DNA of 64,000 bases, taken from the NCBI RefSeq assembly GCF_011035165.1, contig NZ_CP047588.1, positions 248,001 to 312,000 on the forward strand, written 5' to 3'. Source of the DNA: Buchnera aphidicola (Uroleucon sonchi). Lineage in GTDB: Bacteria > Pseudomonadota > Gammaproteobacteria > Enterobacterales > Enterobacteriaceae. Under the pieces are notes generated by a model that saw only the letters and a program-made list of their open reading frames with translations, did not search any database and had not been told where the DNA came from. Shown one piece after another: positions 37,829 to 48,910 of this stretch. The number at the start of each line of letters is the position of its first letter. Positions within the stretch are counted from its first letter, which is position 1. Position numbers and translations under genes: made by a program.

Positions 37829-39289
37829 CTATAATAATGGACTTAAAAAATAAAATATTTTTTCAAGAATTCTAGTCCAATATGATCTCATAGACCAAAT
37901 TTTTTTATCTAATAATTGTGAGTCTGAAATATATTCATTTTGTATAGTTAATAAATTATATCCAAAATCACTATCATCAATAACTAAAGTGATTTCAAAA
38001 TTTAACCACAGACTTCTCATGTCTAAATTGACAGTACCAATAAGACTTAATTGTTGATCAACTAATATACTTTTGCTATGTAATAATCCTTTTTTAAATT
38101 GATAAATTTTCACACCCGCTTCTAATAATTCAGTAAAAAAAACTCTACTAGCCCACTTAACTAAAATTGAATCATGACATAATGGTATAATGATGCTTAC
38201 ATTAACTCCTCTTTGAGCTGCAGTACAAATAGCTTGCAATAAATCTTCACTCGGAACCAAATAAGGAGTTGTCATGATTAATTCAGTTTTAGCGGAATAA
38301 ATGGCAATTAATAATGCTTGATGAATCATGTTTTTAGGAAAACCAGGTCCAGATGCAATCACTTGTACGCTAGAATTAATATTAAATTTATTTTTTGATA
38401 TTTTTTTATCTGGTAGTTGAGGTAAAATCTTTAAACCTGTTTCTATTTCCCAATCACATGAGTAAATAATACCTATTGCTGCAGCAATAGGGCCTTCTAT
38501 TCTAGTCATTAAATCAATCCATTTTCCTAATCCAGAAGATTTTTTGAATAAATCAGGATCAACAAGATTCATACTACCAGAATACACAATATAATTATCA
38601 ATTAAAACTATTTTTCTATGTTGTCGCACATCAATACGTCTTAAAAAAATACGCGATAAATTAAATTGAAGTGCTTCTACAACTTGAATTCCAGATTGTT
38701 TCATAATGTCAAGCCAAGGACTTTGAAAAAATTCAATACTTCCTATAGAATCTAGCATTAATCTACAATGTATACCTCTTTGTGCAGAATCAATTAAAGC
38801 AAGAGCAACATCATCTGCTATACCTCCTGGTTTCCAAATATAGAATACCATTTCAATATTTTTACGTGCTAAATAAATATCACGTATTAACATTTGCATA
38901 ATATCTTTAGTATTACTCAATAATTTAATTTGATTACTTTTAATACCAGATATACCTTGCCTATGCTTACATAATTGAAACAATGAATTAGCTACTTCAC
39001 TATTATGTGTTTGAAAGATATGTTTGTAAGATTTGAGTTCATTTAAACATGTATTAGATATAGACCAAATTCTATTAGCAATTTTTTTTTGTCTTTTCCC
39101 TAAATATAATTCACCAAAAAAAAACCAGATAGAAATACCAATGAAGGGAATAATATAAATTGTTAGTAGCCAAGACATAGACGCAGGTATATTACGACGC
39201 TTCATTAAGACTCGAAAAGAAATATTTGCAATCAATAGCCAATATGTTAAAAATAAGAAATATTTGATTAAATTATAGAAAATATTCAT
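37829..39289 (-). CDS. cls: Cardiolipin synthase A
   Basis: Phospholipase D-superfamily enzyme of the inner membrane that joins two phosphatidylglycerols into cardiolipin. Two N-terminal membrane helices (about residues 8-28 and 40-60) are followed by two HKD motifs: His-Arg-Lys-Ile-Val-Leu-Ile-Asp near residue 220 and His-Ser-Lys-Ser-Ile-Leu-Val-Asp near residue 400. The C-terminus Phe-Tyr-Phe-Leu-Ser-Pro-Leu-Leu is nearly identical to E. coli ClsA, and the length (486) is the same. It is followed in the same direction by nothing until ribA, which is convergent. Confidence 0.96.
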   Translation of the reverse strand: MNIFYNLIKYFLFLTYWLLIANISFRVLMKRRNIPASMSWLLTIYIIPFIGISIWFFFGELYLGKRQKKIANRIWSISNTCLNELKSYKHIFQTHNSEVANSLFQLCKHRQGISGIKSNQIKLLSNTKDIMQMLIRDIYLARKNIEMVFYIWKPGGIADDVALALIDSAQRGIHCRLMLDSIGSIEFFQSPWLDIMKQSGIQVVEALQFNLSRIFLRRIDVRQHRKIVLIDNYIVYSGSMNLVDPDLFKKSSGLGKWIDLMTRIEGPIAAAIGIIYSCDWEIETGLKILPQLPDKKISKNKFNINSSVQVIASGPGFPKNMIHQALLIAIYSAKTELIMTTPYLVPSEDLLQAICTAAQRGVNVSIIIPLCHDSILVKWASRVFFTELLEAGVKIYQFKKGLLHSKSILVDQQLSLIGTVNLDMRSLWLNFEITLVIDDSDFGYNLLTIQNEYISDSQLLDKKIWSMRSYWTRILEKIFYFLSPLL

Positions 39290-39575
39290 TAATTGAAGTT
39301 CCTATTCATTATTATATCAAAATATCTTGATATTTAATTGAATATTTTTCAAAATATAAATTACATGTACAAGATAAATTAAAATTAATTTAATATAAAC
39401 TGTATTAGTATTATTTTATAATTTATTTTAAATATATAATTATATTTCAAATATATAAAATTATTTTTTAATTTTTTTTAAATATCAAATTTTAATATTT
39501 TAAAAATAGAAAAATTTTTATATATTAAGTTTAAAAATATTATTCTATAAAATTAAAATAAATTAATATTTTATT

Positions 39576-39983
39576 TTAAATAATGCTCATAGGTAATAAT
39601 TCACGTGGTTTTCCTGTATCATCAATAGCTACATAAATAAATTCTGCTTCTACAGCACAGTAATATTGACCTAATGGTTGAGAATAAATTTTTTTTATCC
39701 AAATCTCTATATTGATATTAATAGAACTTTTGCCAAGTTTAATGCAACGTCCATAACAATTTAAAATGTCACCAACTGATATAAATTTTAAAAAATTTAC
39801 GCTATTAACTCTCACTGTAGCAACTTTTCCTCCTGAAATTTCTTTTGCTAATATTGCACCACCCATATCCATTTGAGACATAATCCAACCACCAAAAATA
39901 TCTCCATTAGAATTAGTATGTTCAGGCATTGATAGTGTTTTTAACACTATTATACCTTTTGGTAATTTATTATGTTCTAGCAT
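39576..39983 (-). CDS. yciA: Acyl-CoA thioesterase YciA
   Basis: Hot-dog-fold thioesterase that hydrolyses acyl-CoAs. The conserved Asn-Ser-Asn-Gly-Asp-Ile-Phe-Gly-Gly-Trp motif carries the catalytic Asp. I start at the ATG at 39983 (Met-Leu-Glu-His-Asn-Lys-Leu-Pro-Lys-Gly), which aligns with E. coli and has GAAG upstream. A GTG five codons earlier (39998) has no ribosome binding site. The order cls-yciA-yciB-yciC-trp is that of E. coli without kch, yciI and tonB. Confidence 0.93.
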   Translation of the reverse strand: MLEHNKLPKGIIVLKTLSMPEHTNSNGDIFGGWIMSQMDMGGAILAKEISGGKVATVRVNSVNFLKFISVGDILNCYGRCIKLGKSSININIEIWIKKIYSQPLGQYYCAVEAEFIYVAIDDTGKPRELLPMSII

Positions 39984-40019
39984 TATTAAAATCTTCACTT
40001 TATGATTATGTTAAAATAA

Positions 40020-40553
40020 TTATTTTTTTTTAAATTTTATGTAATTTATATAAATCCCTGTTACTAAAATTAAAATCAATGTTAAAATTGTTAATCCAAA
40101 TACTTTAAATATTACCCAATTTGCTTCTGAACAATATAATGATATATAAATATTTAAAACAGCGCAGCATAAAAAAAATATTAACCAAAAGAAATTAATT
40201 TTCCGCCAATGCTGATGAGGTATTTTTATATCTTTTTCTAAAAATGTTTGCATGATTGGTTTATTTGTAAAAAATTGACTAATAAATAATACAGTTGCAA
40301 AAATAATATAAATTATTGTGATTTTCCATTTGATAAATTGAGCATTATGAAATAATATTGTTAAAAAACTAAATAATGAAATCATTAAAAAACTAAAAAT
40401 ATTTATTTTATCAATTTGGTTATAAAAAATCCAATAAAAAAGACATATACATCCTGATGTAAGAACTAAAGAACCAGAAGCTATAAAAATATTACAATAT
40501 TTATAAACTATAAAAAATATCAACATTTGTAATATATTTAGTATTTGTTTCAT
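40020..40553 (-). CDS. yciB: Inner membrane septation protein YciB (IspZ)
   Basis: Five hydrophobic segments over 177 residues, close to E. coli YciB (179). Recognisable blocks are Leu-Phe-His-Asn-Ala-Gln-Phe-Ile-Lys-Trp-Lys, Ile-Tyr-Ile-Ser and Asn-Trp-Val-Ile-Phe-Lys-Val-Phe-Gly-Leu-Thr. YciB is linked to envelope integrity and cell division, but its biochemical role is not settled. It lies 21 bases after... the yciC end side of the yciC-yciB-yciA series (31-base gap to yciC, 36 bases to the yciA start). Confidence 0.94.
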   Translation of the reverse strand: MKQILNILQMLIFFIVYKYCNIFIASGSLVLTSGCICLFYWIFYNQIDKINIFSFLMISLFSFLTILFHNAQFIKWKITIIYIIFATVLFISQFFTNKPIMQTFLEKDIKIPHQHWRKINFFWLIFFLCCAVLNIYISLYCSEANWVIFKVFGLTILTLILILVTGIYINYIKFKKK

Positions 40554-40583
40554 AATATAGACCTAAAAACGCTTGTGTAATAT

Positions 40584-41330
40584 CTAGGAACGTATAAAAA
40601 TCATATAAAATCGAAATAAGTATATAATTAAAATAGAAAAAATTATATTTATGCTGATATTGAGCATAAATAGTATAATGTTTTTATTCATTACATGCAT
40701 ATAAGAAAGAAATAGAATTGTTATAAAAAATTTTCCAAATATCCAAAATAAAACTCCTGGTCCTATTATTTTTATATGTTTCCAAGATAAGTACATACTC
40801 GTACGAATAGAACTTATCAAACCACCATGCTTAAAAGATAAAATAATAGGAGATAAAGGCAATATAATTGATAATAAAACTCCTGGAACAACAAATAACA
40901 TTAATCCTAATTGTATAATAATAACAGTTAAAAAATTTAACATAAATAAACTAGGCAAAAAAGATAAAAAGGAATATATTAATGAAATAATTGAATCTTT
41001 TATCATATTAGATAAAAATAAAATTAAAGTTATAATACTACTGGTTAAAATTGTTTTACTTGCTAGAAAGATCATAATTTTTACAATAGAATATTTTAAT
41101 AATTGATGTTTTTCGTATATATTCATATTATTAATTAATTCTAATAATGAATTTGCATTAATAAAATGATTATTTTCTATAATAGATGAAATATGCATAT
41201 CTGGCTGAAATAACATTTCCAGAAATATATTTAAAAATGTAACTGATATAGATATAAATATAATCATTTTTATCTGTTTAGAAAAAAAGTAATATGTATC
41301 ATGATATAATTCTCTTACTGTAATTCGCAT
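40584..41330 (-). CDS. yciC: UPF0259 inner membrane protein YciC
   Basis: Six hydrophobic segments in 248 residues. E. coli-like blocks include Leu-Gly-Leu-Met-Leu-Phe-Val-Val-Pro-Gly-Val-Leu and the C-terminal Leu-Ile-Ile-Tyr-Leu-Phe-Arg-Phe-Tyr-Met. The function of the family is unknown. I place the start at the ATG at 41330 (Met-Arg-Ile-Thr-Val-Arg-Glu-Leu-Tyr), preceded by AAGGA at eight bases and aligned with E. coli. An in-frame ATG at 41372 would add 14 unsupported residues. Confidence 0.9.
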   Translation of the reverse strand: MRITVRELYHDTYYFFSKQIKMIIFISISVTFLNIFLEMLFQPDMHISSIIENNHFINANSLLELINNMNIYEKHQLLKYSIVKIMIFLASKTILTSSIITLILFLSNMIKDSIISLIYSFLSFLPSLFMLNFLTVIIIQLGLMLFVVPGVLLSIILPLSPIILSFKHGGLISSIRTSMYLSWKHIKIIGPGVLFWIFGKFFITILFLSYMHVMNKNIILFMLNISINIIFSILIIYLFRFYMIFIRS

Positions 41331-41429
41331 ATGTATATTCCTTATAAATACTTTAATATGAAGATTACACATATTATTTTAGATACTTGTATATTTAAAG
41401 ACAAAAATTCTTTGATCTTATAATAAATA

Positions 41430-42239
41430 TCATTTTAGTTGTGTAGCAAATTTTAATAATTGAATAAATTTTTTTATTTCTTTTATCATTTGATCTTCTT
41501 TACTTAAATATTTTTCAATAATATCTATAATTGCTGAACCACAAATTACACCAGATAAACCAGATGATATAGCATTTTTGACTTGTACAACATTAGTAAT
41601 TCCAAAACCTTGTAATAAAGGTAGAGAATTATATTTTTTAATCCTATTTATAAATTCATTCGATAATGATATGATTGGATCTTTTATTCCAGTTACTCCA
41701 GGTCGAGATAATACATAAATATATCCTTGAGCATATAAAGAAAGATTATATAAAAAATCATCATCTGCATCTGGAGGGCAAATAAAAATAGAATTAATTT
41801 GATATTTATTTGCCGCATTATAAAATACTTTTGATTCTTCAATAGGCACATCGGCTATAAGAACAGAATCTAATCCAGAATTAGCGCATTGTAAATAAAA
41901 ATTATTAATTCCGCAATTATATACAAGATTAGCATATATTAAAATTCCAATAGGCATATTTATGTTTGTTTTACGTATCTTTTTTAACATCTTAAAATAT
42001 TTTAAAAAATTCTGTTTTTGAGATAAAGCACGTAAATTTGCTTTTTGAATAATTGGCCCATCAGCTAATGGATCTGAAAATGGAATTCCGATTTCTAAAG
42101 CATCTGCTCCATTTGCAATTAATGTATTAATAATTTTAATTGAAATTTCTAAAGAAGGATCTCCTAATACTACAAAAGGTACAAAACATCCTTCTTTTAA
42201 AATATTTAATTTATTAAACATTTTTTGGTATCGATTCAT
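41430..42239 (-). CDS. trpA: Tryptophan synthase alpha chain
   Basis: Cleaves indole-3-glycerol phosphate to indole and glyceraldehyde 3-phosphate. The catalytic Glu49 and Asp60 keep E. coli numbering, in [13 protein letters not shown]. The length of 269 matches. Its start lies 26 bases inside the end of trpB because TrpB has a C-terminal extension, so translation is probably coupled. It is the last gene of the trpD-C-B-A series. Confidence 0.97.
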   Translation of the reverse strand: MNRYQKMFNKLNILKEGCFVPFVVLGDPSLEISIKIINTLIANGADALEIGIPFSDPLADGPIIQKANLRALSQKQNFLKYFKMLKKIRKTNINMPIGILIYANLVYNCGINNFYLQCANSGLDSVLIADVPIEESKVFYNAANKYQINSIFICPPDADDDFLYNLSLYAQGYIYVLSRPGVTGIKDPIISLSNEFINRIKKYNSLPLLQGFGITNVVQVKNAISSGLSGVICGSAIIDIIEKYLSKEDQMIKEIKKFIQLLKFATQLK

Positions 42240-43422
42240 TGTATTTCTCTTTTTTTAAAAAATTACAAACAGTAGACAGATCTTTATCACCGCGACCAGA
42301 AAGATTCACAATCAAAACTTGTTTTTTTCTAGGCTCTCTATGAATTAATTTTAATGCATAAGCTAAAGCATGAGAAGATTCTAAAGCAGGAATAATCCCC
42401 TCTTTTTTACATAACATTTGATATGCATATATTGCTTCTTTATCATCAATCGAAACATATTGAGCGCGATTAATGCTATTTAGCCAAGCATGTTCAGGCC
42501 CAACTGATGGAAAATCTAGCCCTGCAGATATAGACCAAGATTCTTTAATTTGACCTTCTGTATTTTGCATTAAATATGATTTCATACCAAAATAGATACC
42601 AGTTCGGCCATGTTTTAATGGTGCTCCGTGTTTTCCTGTTTCAATTCCATACCCAGCTGGCTCTACTCCAATTAAACTTACTGAATCGTTAATAAAATCG
42701 GAAAATATACCAATTGCATTAGAACCTCCTCCTACGCATGCAATAATTGAATCTGGTAAACTATTTTCATATTCTAAAATTTGTTTTCTAGTTTCTTGAC
42801 CAATAATTTTTTGAAATTCACGAACAATAGTAGGATAAGGATGCGGTCCAGCTGCAGTTCCAATCATATAATGAGATGTTTGATAAGTTCCTGACCAGTC
42901 ACGTAATGCTGCATTACATGCATCTTTTAAAGTACCTGTACCATCTGTGACTGAAATTACTTCAGCACCCATTAATTTCATACGTAATACATTAGAATTT
43001 TGCCTTTCAATATCTTTACTTCCCATATAAATTCTACATTTTAAATTAAATAATGAACAGATCATTGCAGTAGCTACTCCATGTTGTCCAGCTCCAGTTT
43101 CTGCAATAATTTCTTTTTTATTCATTCTAATCGCTAATAAAGCTTGCCCTAAAACTTGATTCGTTTTATGTGCTCCACCATGTAATAAATCTTCTCGTTT
43201 AAGATATAAACGAGTATTTGTGTCTTGAGTTAAATTTTTACATAAAGTTAATGGAGTAGGTCGACCAGCATAATTTTTTAATAAATCATTAATTTCTTTT
43301 TGAAAGTCAGAACTTTGATAAGTAGAAATAAAATTTTTTTCTAGTTGTAATAAAGCTGGAACAAGTATTTGAGGAACAAACATACCGCCAAATTGACCAA
43401 AATAAGAATTCATTAAAGTCAT
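42214..43422 (-). CDS. trpB: Tryptophan synthase beta chain
   Basis: PLP enzyme that joins indole and serine to make tryptophan. The PLP lysine is Lys86 in Gly-Gly-Ala-His-Lys-Thr-Asn-Gln. The phosphate loop Gly-Gly-Gly-Ser-Asn-Ala and the C-terminal Ser-Gly-Arg-Gly-Asp-Lys-Asp are conserved. 402 residues compare with 397, the extra being a lysine-rich C-terminal tail that overlaps trpA. Confidence 0.97.
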   Translation of the reverse strand: MTLMNSYFGQFGGMFVPQILVPALLQLEKNFISTYQSSDFQKEINDLLKNYAGRPTPLTLCKNLTQDTNTRLYLKREDLLHGGAHKTNQVLGQALLAIRMNKKEIIAETGAGQHGVATAMICSLFNLKCRIYMGSKDIERQNSNVLRMKLMGAEVISVTDGTGTLKDACNAALRDWSGTYQTSHYMIGTAAGPHPYPTIVREFQKIIGQETRKQILEYENSLPDSIIACVGGGSNAIGIFSDFINDSVSLIGVEPAGYGIETGKHGAPLKHGRTGIYFGMKSYLMQNTEGQIKESWSISAGLDFPSVGPEHAWLNSINRAQYVSIDDKEAIYAYQMLCKKEGIIPALESSHALAYALKLIHREPRKKQVLIVNLSGRGDKDLSTVCNFLKKEKYNESIPKNV

Positions 43423-43464
43423 ATCATTTTCCTAATATAATATGAATATTAAGATATTAAGATA

Positions 43465-44838
43465 TTAATAATATCGTAATTTTTTAAAAATTAATTTAAT
43501 TTTTTTAGGATCTTTCACTCCTGGAAAAATTTCTACTCCAGAATTTAAATCTAGACCTGCACAGTTTAGATAAGAAGCTCTAATAATATTATCTAAATTT
43601 ATTCCTCCTGCTAGAATTACATTATCTAAAATACTATTTTTTAATATAGCCCAATTAAAAGATGTATTACTGCCTCCAGAAGAAGAGTCAAAAATATACA
43701 TGTTGATATTATTTAAATCACGAATTGGTAATGTACAGTTAATAGAAAAAGCTTTCCAAATTTTTATTTGTTTTGGTAGTATTTTTCTTAATGCATTAAT
43801 ATACTCTTGATTTTCGTTGCCATGTAGTTGAATTGCATATAAAGAAATTTCTTGAGCAATATGAGAAACTATTTTAATATTTTCATTTTGAAATACACCT
43901 ACATACCTTAATTTGTTATTTATAATTATTTTTTTTGCAATTTCTTTAGTAATATAACGAAAAGAATTTTCTATAAAAATAAGGCCACCATAAATTGCTC
44001 CATATTTTTCAATATATTGTATATCGATCTGACGAGTTAATCCGCAAACTTTATTACGACCAAATATTATAGAACGAACACCTATCTCCAGATTTTTTTG
44101 AGACATTAAATGAGAACCAATTAAAAAACCATCTACCAATTGACTCAGTTCTCTAATTTGAGAATATTTATGAATACCTGACTCACTAATAATGATGTTA
44201 TTTTTGCTTTTGTTTTTTTTAATATTTGATGCTAATATACGAGTACGATTTAAATCAATAGATAAATCATGTAAATTTCGATTATTAATGCCAATAATAT
44301 TAGCATTTAATTGAAGAGCTCTTTGTAATTCGCATTCATTATTTACTTCAGTTAATACACTCATATTTAACTGTTGTGCTATTTCTGATAGTGCTTGATA
44401 TTTTGCATTATCTAATATAGATAGCATTAGTAAAATTGCATCAGCTTTATAATATCTAGCTAAATAAATTTGATATACGTCAATAAAAAAATCTTTGCAT
44501 AAAATAGGTTGAGTGACATTTTTTCGTACTATATTAATAAATTTTAAATTTCCATGAAAATACTGCTCATCTGTAAGTACTGACACAGCTGAAGCATATT
44601 TTTTATAAACATTGGAAATTTCTAATAAATTAAAATTATTTCTTATTGTACCTAAAGAAGGAGATGTTTTTTTATACTCTAATATAAAACATGGTTTTTT
44701 TTTCTTTAAAGCATTAAAAAAATCGCGCGTTTTTCTATTAATTTTATTTTTAAATGTGATTAAAGGTTGTGCTTTTTTTCGAATCTCTATCCAAGACTGT
44801 TTATCTTGTATAATTTTATTAAGTATTGTATCTTGCAT
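43465..44838 (-). CDS. trpC: Bifunctional indole-3-glycerol phosphate synthase / phosphoribosylanthranilate isomerase
   Basis: Fused TrpC-TrpF, as in enteric bacteria. Residues 1 to about 255 are the IGPS barrel (Glu-Tyr-Lys-Lys-Thr-Ser-Pro-Ser, Ile-Gly-Ile-Asn-Asn-Arg, Glu-Ser-Gly-Ile). Residues 256-457 are the PRAI barrel (Val-Cys-Gly-Leu-Thr-Arg, Gln-Leu-His-Gly-Asn-Glu, Leu-Ala-Gly-Gly-Ile). The 457 residues match the E. coli fusion. The start overlaps trpD by 20 bases. Confidence 0.96.
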   Translation of the reverse strand: MQDTILNKIIQDKQSWIEIRKKAQPLITFKNKINRKTRDFFNALKKKKPCFILEYKKTSPSLGTIRNNFNLLEISNVYKKYASAVSVLTDEQYFHGNLKFINIVRKNVTQPILCKDFFIDVYQIYLARYYKADAILLMLSILDNAKYQALSEIAQQLNMSVLTEVNNECELQRALQLNANIIGINNRNLHDLSIDLNRTRILASNIKKNKSKNNIIISESGIHKYSQIRELSQLVDGFLIGSHLMSQKNLEIGVRSIIFGRNKVCGLTRQIDIQYIEKYGAIYGGLIFIENSFRYITKEIAKKIIINNKLRYVGVFQNENIKIVSHIAQEISLYAIQLHGNENQEYINALRKILPKQIKIWKAFSINCTLPIRDLNNINMYIFDSSSGGSNTSFNWAILKNSILDNVILAGGINLDNIIRASYLNCAGLDLNSGVEIFPGVKDPKKIKLIFKKLRYY

Positions 44839-45847
44839 ATTTATCTTCTTTTAGCATTTCAGCAATATTTTTGATATTTTTATATACTATTCCACTTCTA
44901 ATTTTATTTAATGCTAATTGAGTATTTTCTTTTAGATTATTATATCCAAATACTTTAAATATCATAGCTACGTTAACAGCTATTAATTCTTCATCTAATC
45001 TATTACCCTTACCTTGCATAATTTTCTTGATCGTATGATAATTTTCTTCAATGGAATTTATGCTAAATATTCTTGTAGGATGTGTTTCTAAACCAAAATT
45101 TTTTGATGTTAATTCATATGAATATATTTTTTGATTTAATAATTCAGACACGTAAGTAACGCCACACAAAGTGACTTCATCAGTATTATTGCCATGTAAT
45201 ACTATAGCTCGTTGATATTTTAAAATTTTTAGAATTTTAATAAAGGGATTAATTAATTTTTTATTATAAACACCAATTACAGTTAAGGGAGGTCGTGCAG
45301 GATTAAGAAAAGGTCCTAATAAATTAAAAATAGTTTTAATTTTTAAAGACTTTCGTACACTATTAGAATATTTAAAACTATTATGATATTGAGGTGCAAA
45401 TAAAAAACAAATATTCCATTTATCTAAAGTTTGTAAAGATTTTTCTAAAGATGAATGAATATTAATATTAAATTTACTTAACAAATCAGAAGAACCGGAT
45501 TTACTTGACATAGCTTTATTACAATGTTTAACTATTTTAAAACCACATGCTGCAGCTACAAATGCACTTGCAGTAGAAATATTAATAGTATTATTAATAT
45601 CGCCACCAGTTCCTACTATATCAGAAAAAATATAATTAAGTTTTGGAAAATATTGTATATCTTCTAAAAATGCATATATTGCTCCTATAATTTCATCAAC
45701 AGACTCTCCTCGTATTTTCATAGCTGTTAATATAGAAGCTAATTGTATTTTTTTTATACGACCAGAAGAAACGCATTTAAATAATTGATAACTTTCTTCT
45801 TGATTCAACAATTTGGAATCATAAATTTTATTTAAAATATTTTGCAT
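44819..45847 (-). CDS. trpD: Anthranilate phosphoribosyltransferase
   Basis: Joins anthranilate with PRPP. The Gly79-Thr-Gly-Gly-Asp83 motif and Lys-His-Cys-Asn-Lys-Ala-Met segment are intact. It is a free TrpD of 342 residues, not fused to the TrpG amidotransferase as in E. coli. No trpG, trpE, leader peptide or attenuator lies upstream, so this cluster begins at trpD and anthranilate synthase must be encoded elsewhere. The 227 bases upstream are shared with the divergent transporter gene and show no clear operator. Confidence 0.96.
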   Translation of the reverse strand: MQNILNKIYDSKLLNQEESYQLFKCVSSGRIKKIQLASILTAMKIRGESVDEIIGAIYAFLEDIQYFPKLNYIFSDIVGTGGDINNTINISTASAFVAAACGFKIVKHCNKAMSSKSGSSDLLSKFNINIHSSLEKSLQTLDKWNICFLFAPQYHNSFKYSNSVRKSLKIKTIFNLLGPFLNPARPPLTVIGVYNKKLINPFIKILKILKYQRAIVLHGNNTDEVTLCGVTYVSELLNQKIYSYELTSKNFGLETHPTRIFSINSIEENYHTIKKIMQGKGNRLDEELIAVNVAMIFKVFGYNNLKENTQLALNKIRSGIVYKNIKNIAEMLKEDKYARYNT

Positions 45848-46074
45848 TTATTACCTTTAAAAATTTTAAATTATCAAGATTATTAAAAATAAAATATTTT
45901 TAAATTTATATTTTTAAAATTTAACAATAATCGATTGATATAAATAATTCAATTTAAATTTATAAACTTTTCATAAAACTTTATAGATAATTTAATGATA
46001 GTGAAATAAAAATATAACTATTTTTTAAAATATAATTTATGTTAGATGTTTTATTTTTTTTGAGGAATTTTATA

Positions 46075-46980
46075 ATGAGTAAAATATTAGTGATGATATT
46101 ATTTCTTTTAGTTACTATTACTTGGGGAACAACATGGATTGCAATGAAAATTGCAATAGAAACAATTCCTCCATTTTTTGCAACTGGAATACGTTTTTTA
46201 TCAGCATCTCCATTATTTATGTTTCTTGCATACTATACAAAAACTCCTCTTTTATTCCCATCTGGAAAAAGATGGTTTCAATTGATTATTTCAATTTTTT
46301 ATTTTTCTATACCATTTACATTAATGTTATATGGAGGAATATATGTAAGTGCTTCAATGGCTTCATTAATATTTTCTAATATGCCAGTAGTTGTATTAAT
46401 GATATCATTTTTATATTTTAAAAAACAAATCTGTCTGACTCAAAAAATAGGGATATTACTTTCTTTATTTACATTATTTGTTATTTTATTGTCAGAATTA
46501 GAATCTCAGTGCTTTGTTCAATGGAAAGGAATTTTGGCTTTATTAATTGCTTTATGTAGTCACGCTGTCATTTATTCCGAATGTCAAAGAAAATGTTATA
46601 ATATTTCTGTAATCACTTTTAATGCTTTACCATCGTTGTTATCTGGAATATTATTATCAATAATATCTTGGTTTTTAGAAAATCCTCAAATAACAAATTT
46701 TTCTAATAGATCTATTTTAGCTGTATTTTATCTTGGTAATTTTTCTGGAATTTTTGGTATTTTAGCATATTTTTATTTACAAAAAAAAATCAGTGCATTG
46801 TATTCTTCTACTGTTTTTTTAATTTTTCCAATAATTTCAATATTTTTAGAAAATTATCTTGATAAACAAACAATATCATTGTGTAAAATATGGTTTATTT
46901 TTCCATTATTTTTAGGAATATTATTAACATTAATTCAGTTTAATTATCAAAAAATACAAAAATTAAGGTTTGATGAATGA
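46075..46980 (+). CDS. EamA/DMT-family transporter
   Basis: About ten hydrophobic segments over 301 residues, with the EamA pattern of two five-helix repeats. An early Trp-Gly-Thr-Thr-Trp-Ile-Ala-Met motif is typical of drug/metabolite exporters. I start at the ATG at 46075 because GAGGA lies eight bases before it; a frame-opening ATG at 46039 lacks such a site. It overlaps rluB by four bases (ATGA), so the two are co-translated. The substrate is unknown. In a nutritional symbiont that keeps few transporters, export of an amino acid or nutrient is an attractive but unproven guess, and its position next to the trp genes is suggestive only. Confidence 0.88.
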   Translation: MSKILVMILFLLVTITWGTTWIAMKIAIETIPPFFATGIRFLSASPLFMFLAYYTKTPLLFPSGKRWFQLIISIFYFSIPFTLMLYGGIYVSASMASLIFSNMPVVVLMISFLYFKKQICLTQKIGILLSLFTLFVILLSELESQCFVQWKGILALLIALCSHAVIYSECQRKCYNISVITFNALPSLLSGILLSIISWFLENPQITNFSNRSILAVFYLGNFSGIFGILAYFYLQKKISALYSSTVFLIFPIISIFLENYLDKQTISLCKIWFIFPLFLGILLTLIQFNYQKIQKLRFDE

Positions 46981-47726
46981 ATCAAAAAATACAAAAATTA
47001 TTATCTCATTTAGGGTATGCTTCACGTCGTGGAATTGAACAAATGATTTTAGAGAAAGAGGTATCTATTAATGGTAAAACAGCGATAATTGGTCAACGTA
47101 TTAATCTGAAACATCCTGGACAAATTATGATAAAAGGACAAATCATACCTATAAAATATCAGAAATATCATACTAAAGTAATTTTATATAATAAACCTGA
47201 AGGAGAAATTTGCACTAAAAAAGATCAAAAAAATCGTAATACTGTATTCAATCGATTACCTTTATTAGATGCTTATAGATGGATTAGTGTTGGTAGATTA
47301 GATATTAATACTAAAGGATTATTATTATTTACAAATAATGGCAATTTAGCTAATCAACTTATGCATCCTAAGAATAAAATAGAAAGAGAATATTATATTC
47401 GTGTTTTTGGGTACGTTAATAACAAAATAATAAATATTTTACAAAATGGTGTTAAAATTAAAACTGGTTACGCTGCATTTAAAAGTATAGAATCTATTAA
47501 TACTAGAATAGTATCAAAAAATAAATGGTTTAAAGTTGTTTTATGTGAAGGAAAAAATCGTGAAATTAGACATATGTGGAAACAAGTTAAATGTCAAGTA
47601 AATCGTTTAATCAGAATACGATATGGAAATATTATTTTACCTAAAACATTACAACCAGGGCATTGGATGCAATTAAATACTATTTTATTAAAAAATTTAT
47701 TTAAGTTAGCATCTTTTCAAGAATGA
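46977..47726 (+). CDS. rluB: 23S rRNA pseudouridine synthase RluB
   Basis: Makes pseudouridine 2605 in 23S rRNA. An N-terminal S4 domain (residues 1-60, Leu-Gly-Tyr-Ala-Ser-Arg-Arg) is followed by the catalytic domain with Gly-Arg-Leu-Asp109-Ile-Asn-Thr-Lys-Gly. Glu-Gly-Lys-Asn-Arg-Glu-Ile-Arg lies near the end. 249 residues compare with 291 in E. coli, which has a long polar tail. Position between the trp genes and sohB matches E. coli. Confidence 0.93.
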   Translation: MNQKIQKLLSHLGYASRRGIEQMILEKEVSINGKTAIIGQRINLKHPGQIMIKGQIIPIKYQKYHTKVILYNKPEGEICTKKDQKNRNTVFNRLPLLDAYRWISVGRLDINTKGLLLFTNNGNLANQLMHPKNKIEREYYIRVFGYVNNKIINILQNGVKIKTGYAAFKSIESINTRIVSKNKWFKVVLCEGKNREIRHMWKQVKCQVNRLIRIRYGNIILPKTLQPGHWMQLNTILLKNLFKLASFQE

Positions 47727-47808
47727 AATAAAATTTTTATAATATTATTTATATTTTTTTATATGCCTATCTAATAGAAAAATTTTTATCTTTTAAAAGG
47801 TTTATTTT

Positions 47809-48780
47809 GTGAATTTACTTATCAATTACGAATTATTTTTAGCAAAAATCATAACATGGATTATCATTAGTTTTTCTTTATTAATATTATTAAATATAAT
47901 AAAAAAAAATAAAATGAAAAATAAAAATATATTTAAAATTACCTTATTGAATAAGCAATACCGTAAAAATCAAAATGATATTTTATTATCTAAAATGACA
48001 AAATTTGAACAAAAAATATGGTTAAAAAATCAAAAAAATAAAAATCAAGAACAATATAAAAATAAAACATTATATATTTTAGATTTTAAAGGAGATATAA
48101 ATGCTAATCAAGTATCAGGATTGAGAGAAGAAATTTCTGCAATACTCTCAGTAGCAAATAAAGATGATGCAGTTTTATTAAGATTAGAAAGTTCTGGAGG
48201 AGTAATTCATGGATATGGATTAGCTGCTGCTCAATTACAGAGATTGCGTCAAAAAAAAATATATTTAATTATTTCTATAGATAAAATTGCAGCTAGCGGA
48301 GGATATATGATGGCATGTGTGGCAAATTATATTATTTCAGCACCATTTGCAATAGTTGGTTCTATTGGAGTAGTTGGACAAATACCAAATTTTAATAAAT
48401 GGTTAAAAAAACGTGATATAGATATTGAATTACATACTGCAGGAGATTATAAACGCACTTTAACAATGTTTGGAAATAATACAGAATCAACGCGTAATAA
48501 ATTTTGCGAAGAACTGAATACCACACACATGCTTTTTAAAAATTTTATTAAAGATATGCGACCTTCGTTAAATATTAATGATGTATCTAATGGAGAGCAT
48601 TGGTTTGGCAGCATGGCTTTACAAAAAAAATTAGTAGATCAAATTAGCACTAGTGATGATATATTAATCTCAAAAATGAAAGAATATAATTTATTAAGTA
48701 TTAAATATATCTATCGTAAAACAATGTTAGAATACTTTTCCGCATTAGTTTTAGATAAAATTAAAAAAATTTTTTTTTAA
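47809..48780 (+). CDS. sohB: Putative inner membrane peptidase SohB
   Basis: S49-family (signal peptide peptidase A-like) protease. One N-terminal membrane helix (about residues 12-31), then the ClpP/crotonase-like domain with the catalytic Ser163 (Ala-Ala-Ser-Gly-Gly-Tyr) and Lys215 (Asp-Tyr-Lys-Arg-Thr-Leu). The start is GTG, with AAAAGG eight bases before it. 323 residues compare with 349. In E. coli, sohB is followed by yciN and topA; here it is followed by the decayed topA. Confidence 0.94.
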   Translation: MNLLINYELFLAKIITWIIISFSLLILLNIIKKNKMKNKNIFKITLLNKQYRKNQNDILLSKMTKFEQKIWLKNQKNKNQEQYKNKTLYILDFKGDINANQVSGLREEISAILSVANKDDAVLLRLESSGGVIHGYGLAAAQLQRLRQKKIYLIISIDKIAASGGYMMACVANYIISAPFAIVGSIGVVGQIPNFNKWLKKRDIDIELHTAGDYKRTLTMFGNNTESTRNKFCEELNTTHMLFKNFIKDMRPSLNINDVSNGEHWFGSMALQKKLVDQISTSDDILISKMKEYNLLSIKYIYRKTMLEYFSALVLDKIKKIFF

Positions 48781-48910
48781 AATCTTTTTTATAAATATTA
48801 TTAATAATTTAAAGCATAATAGTTATATTAAATTATTATAAATAATTAAGTCAGTAATTTTATTTTTTTTAAAAATTTATATTATTACAAATATAATTAA
48901 CGGATAAAAC

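Noticed and set aside
45848-46074. trp leader peptide, attenuator or TrpR operator upstream of trpD
   Set aside because: No tandem Trp codons, no paired hairpins and no CTAG-centred dyad were found.
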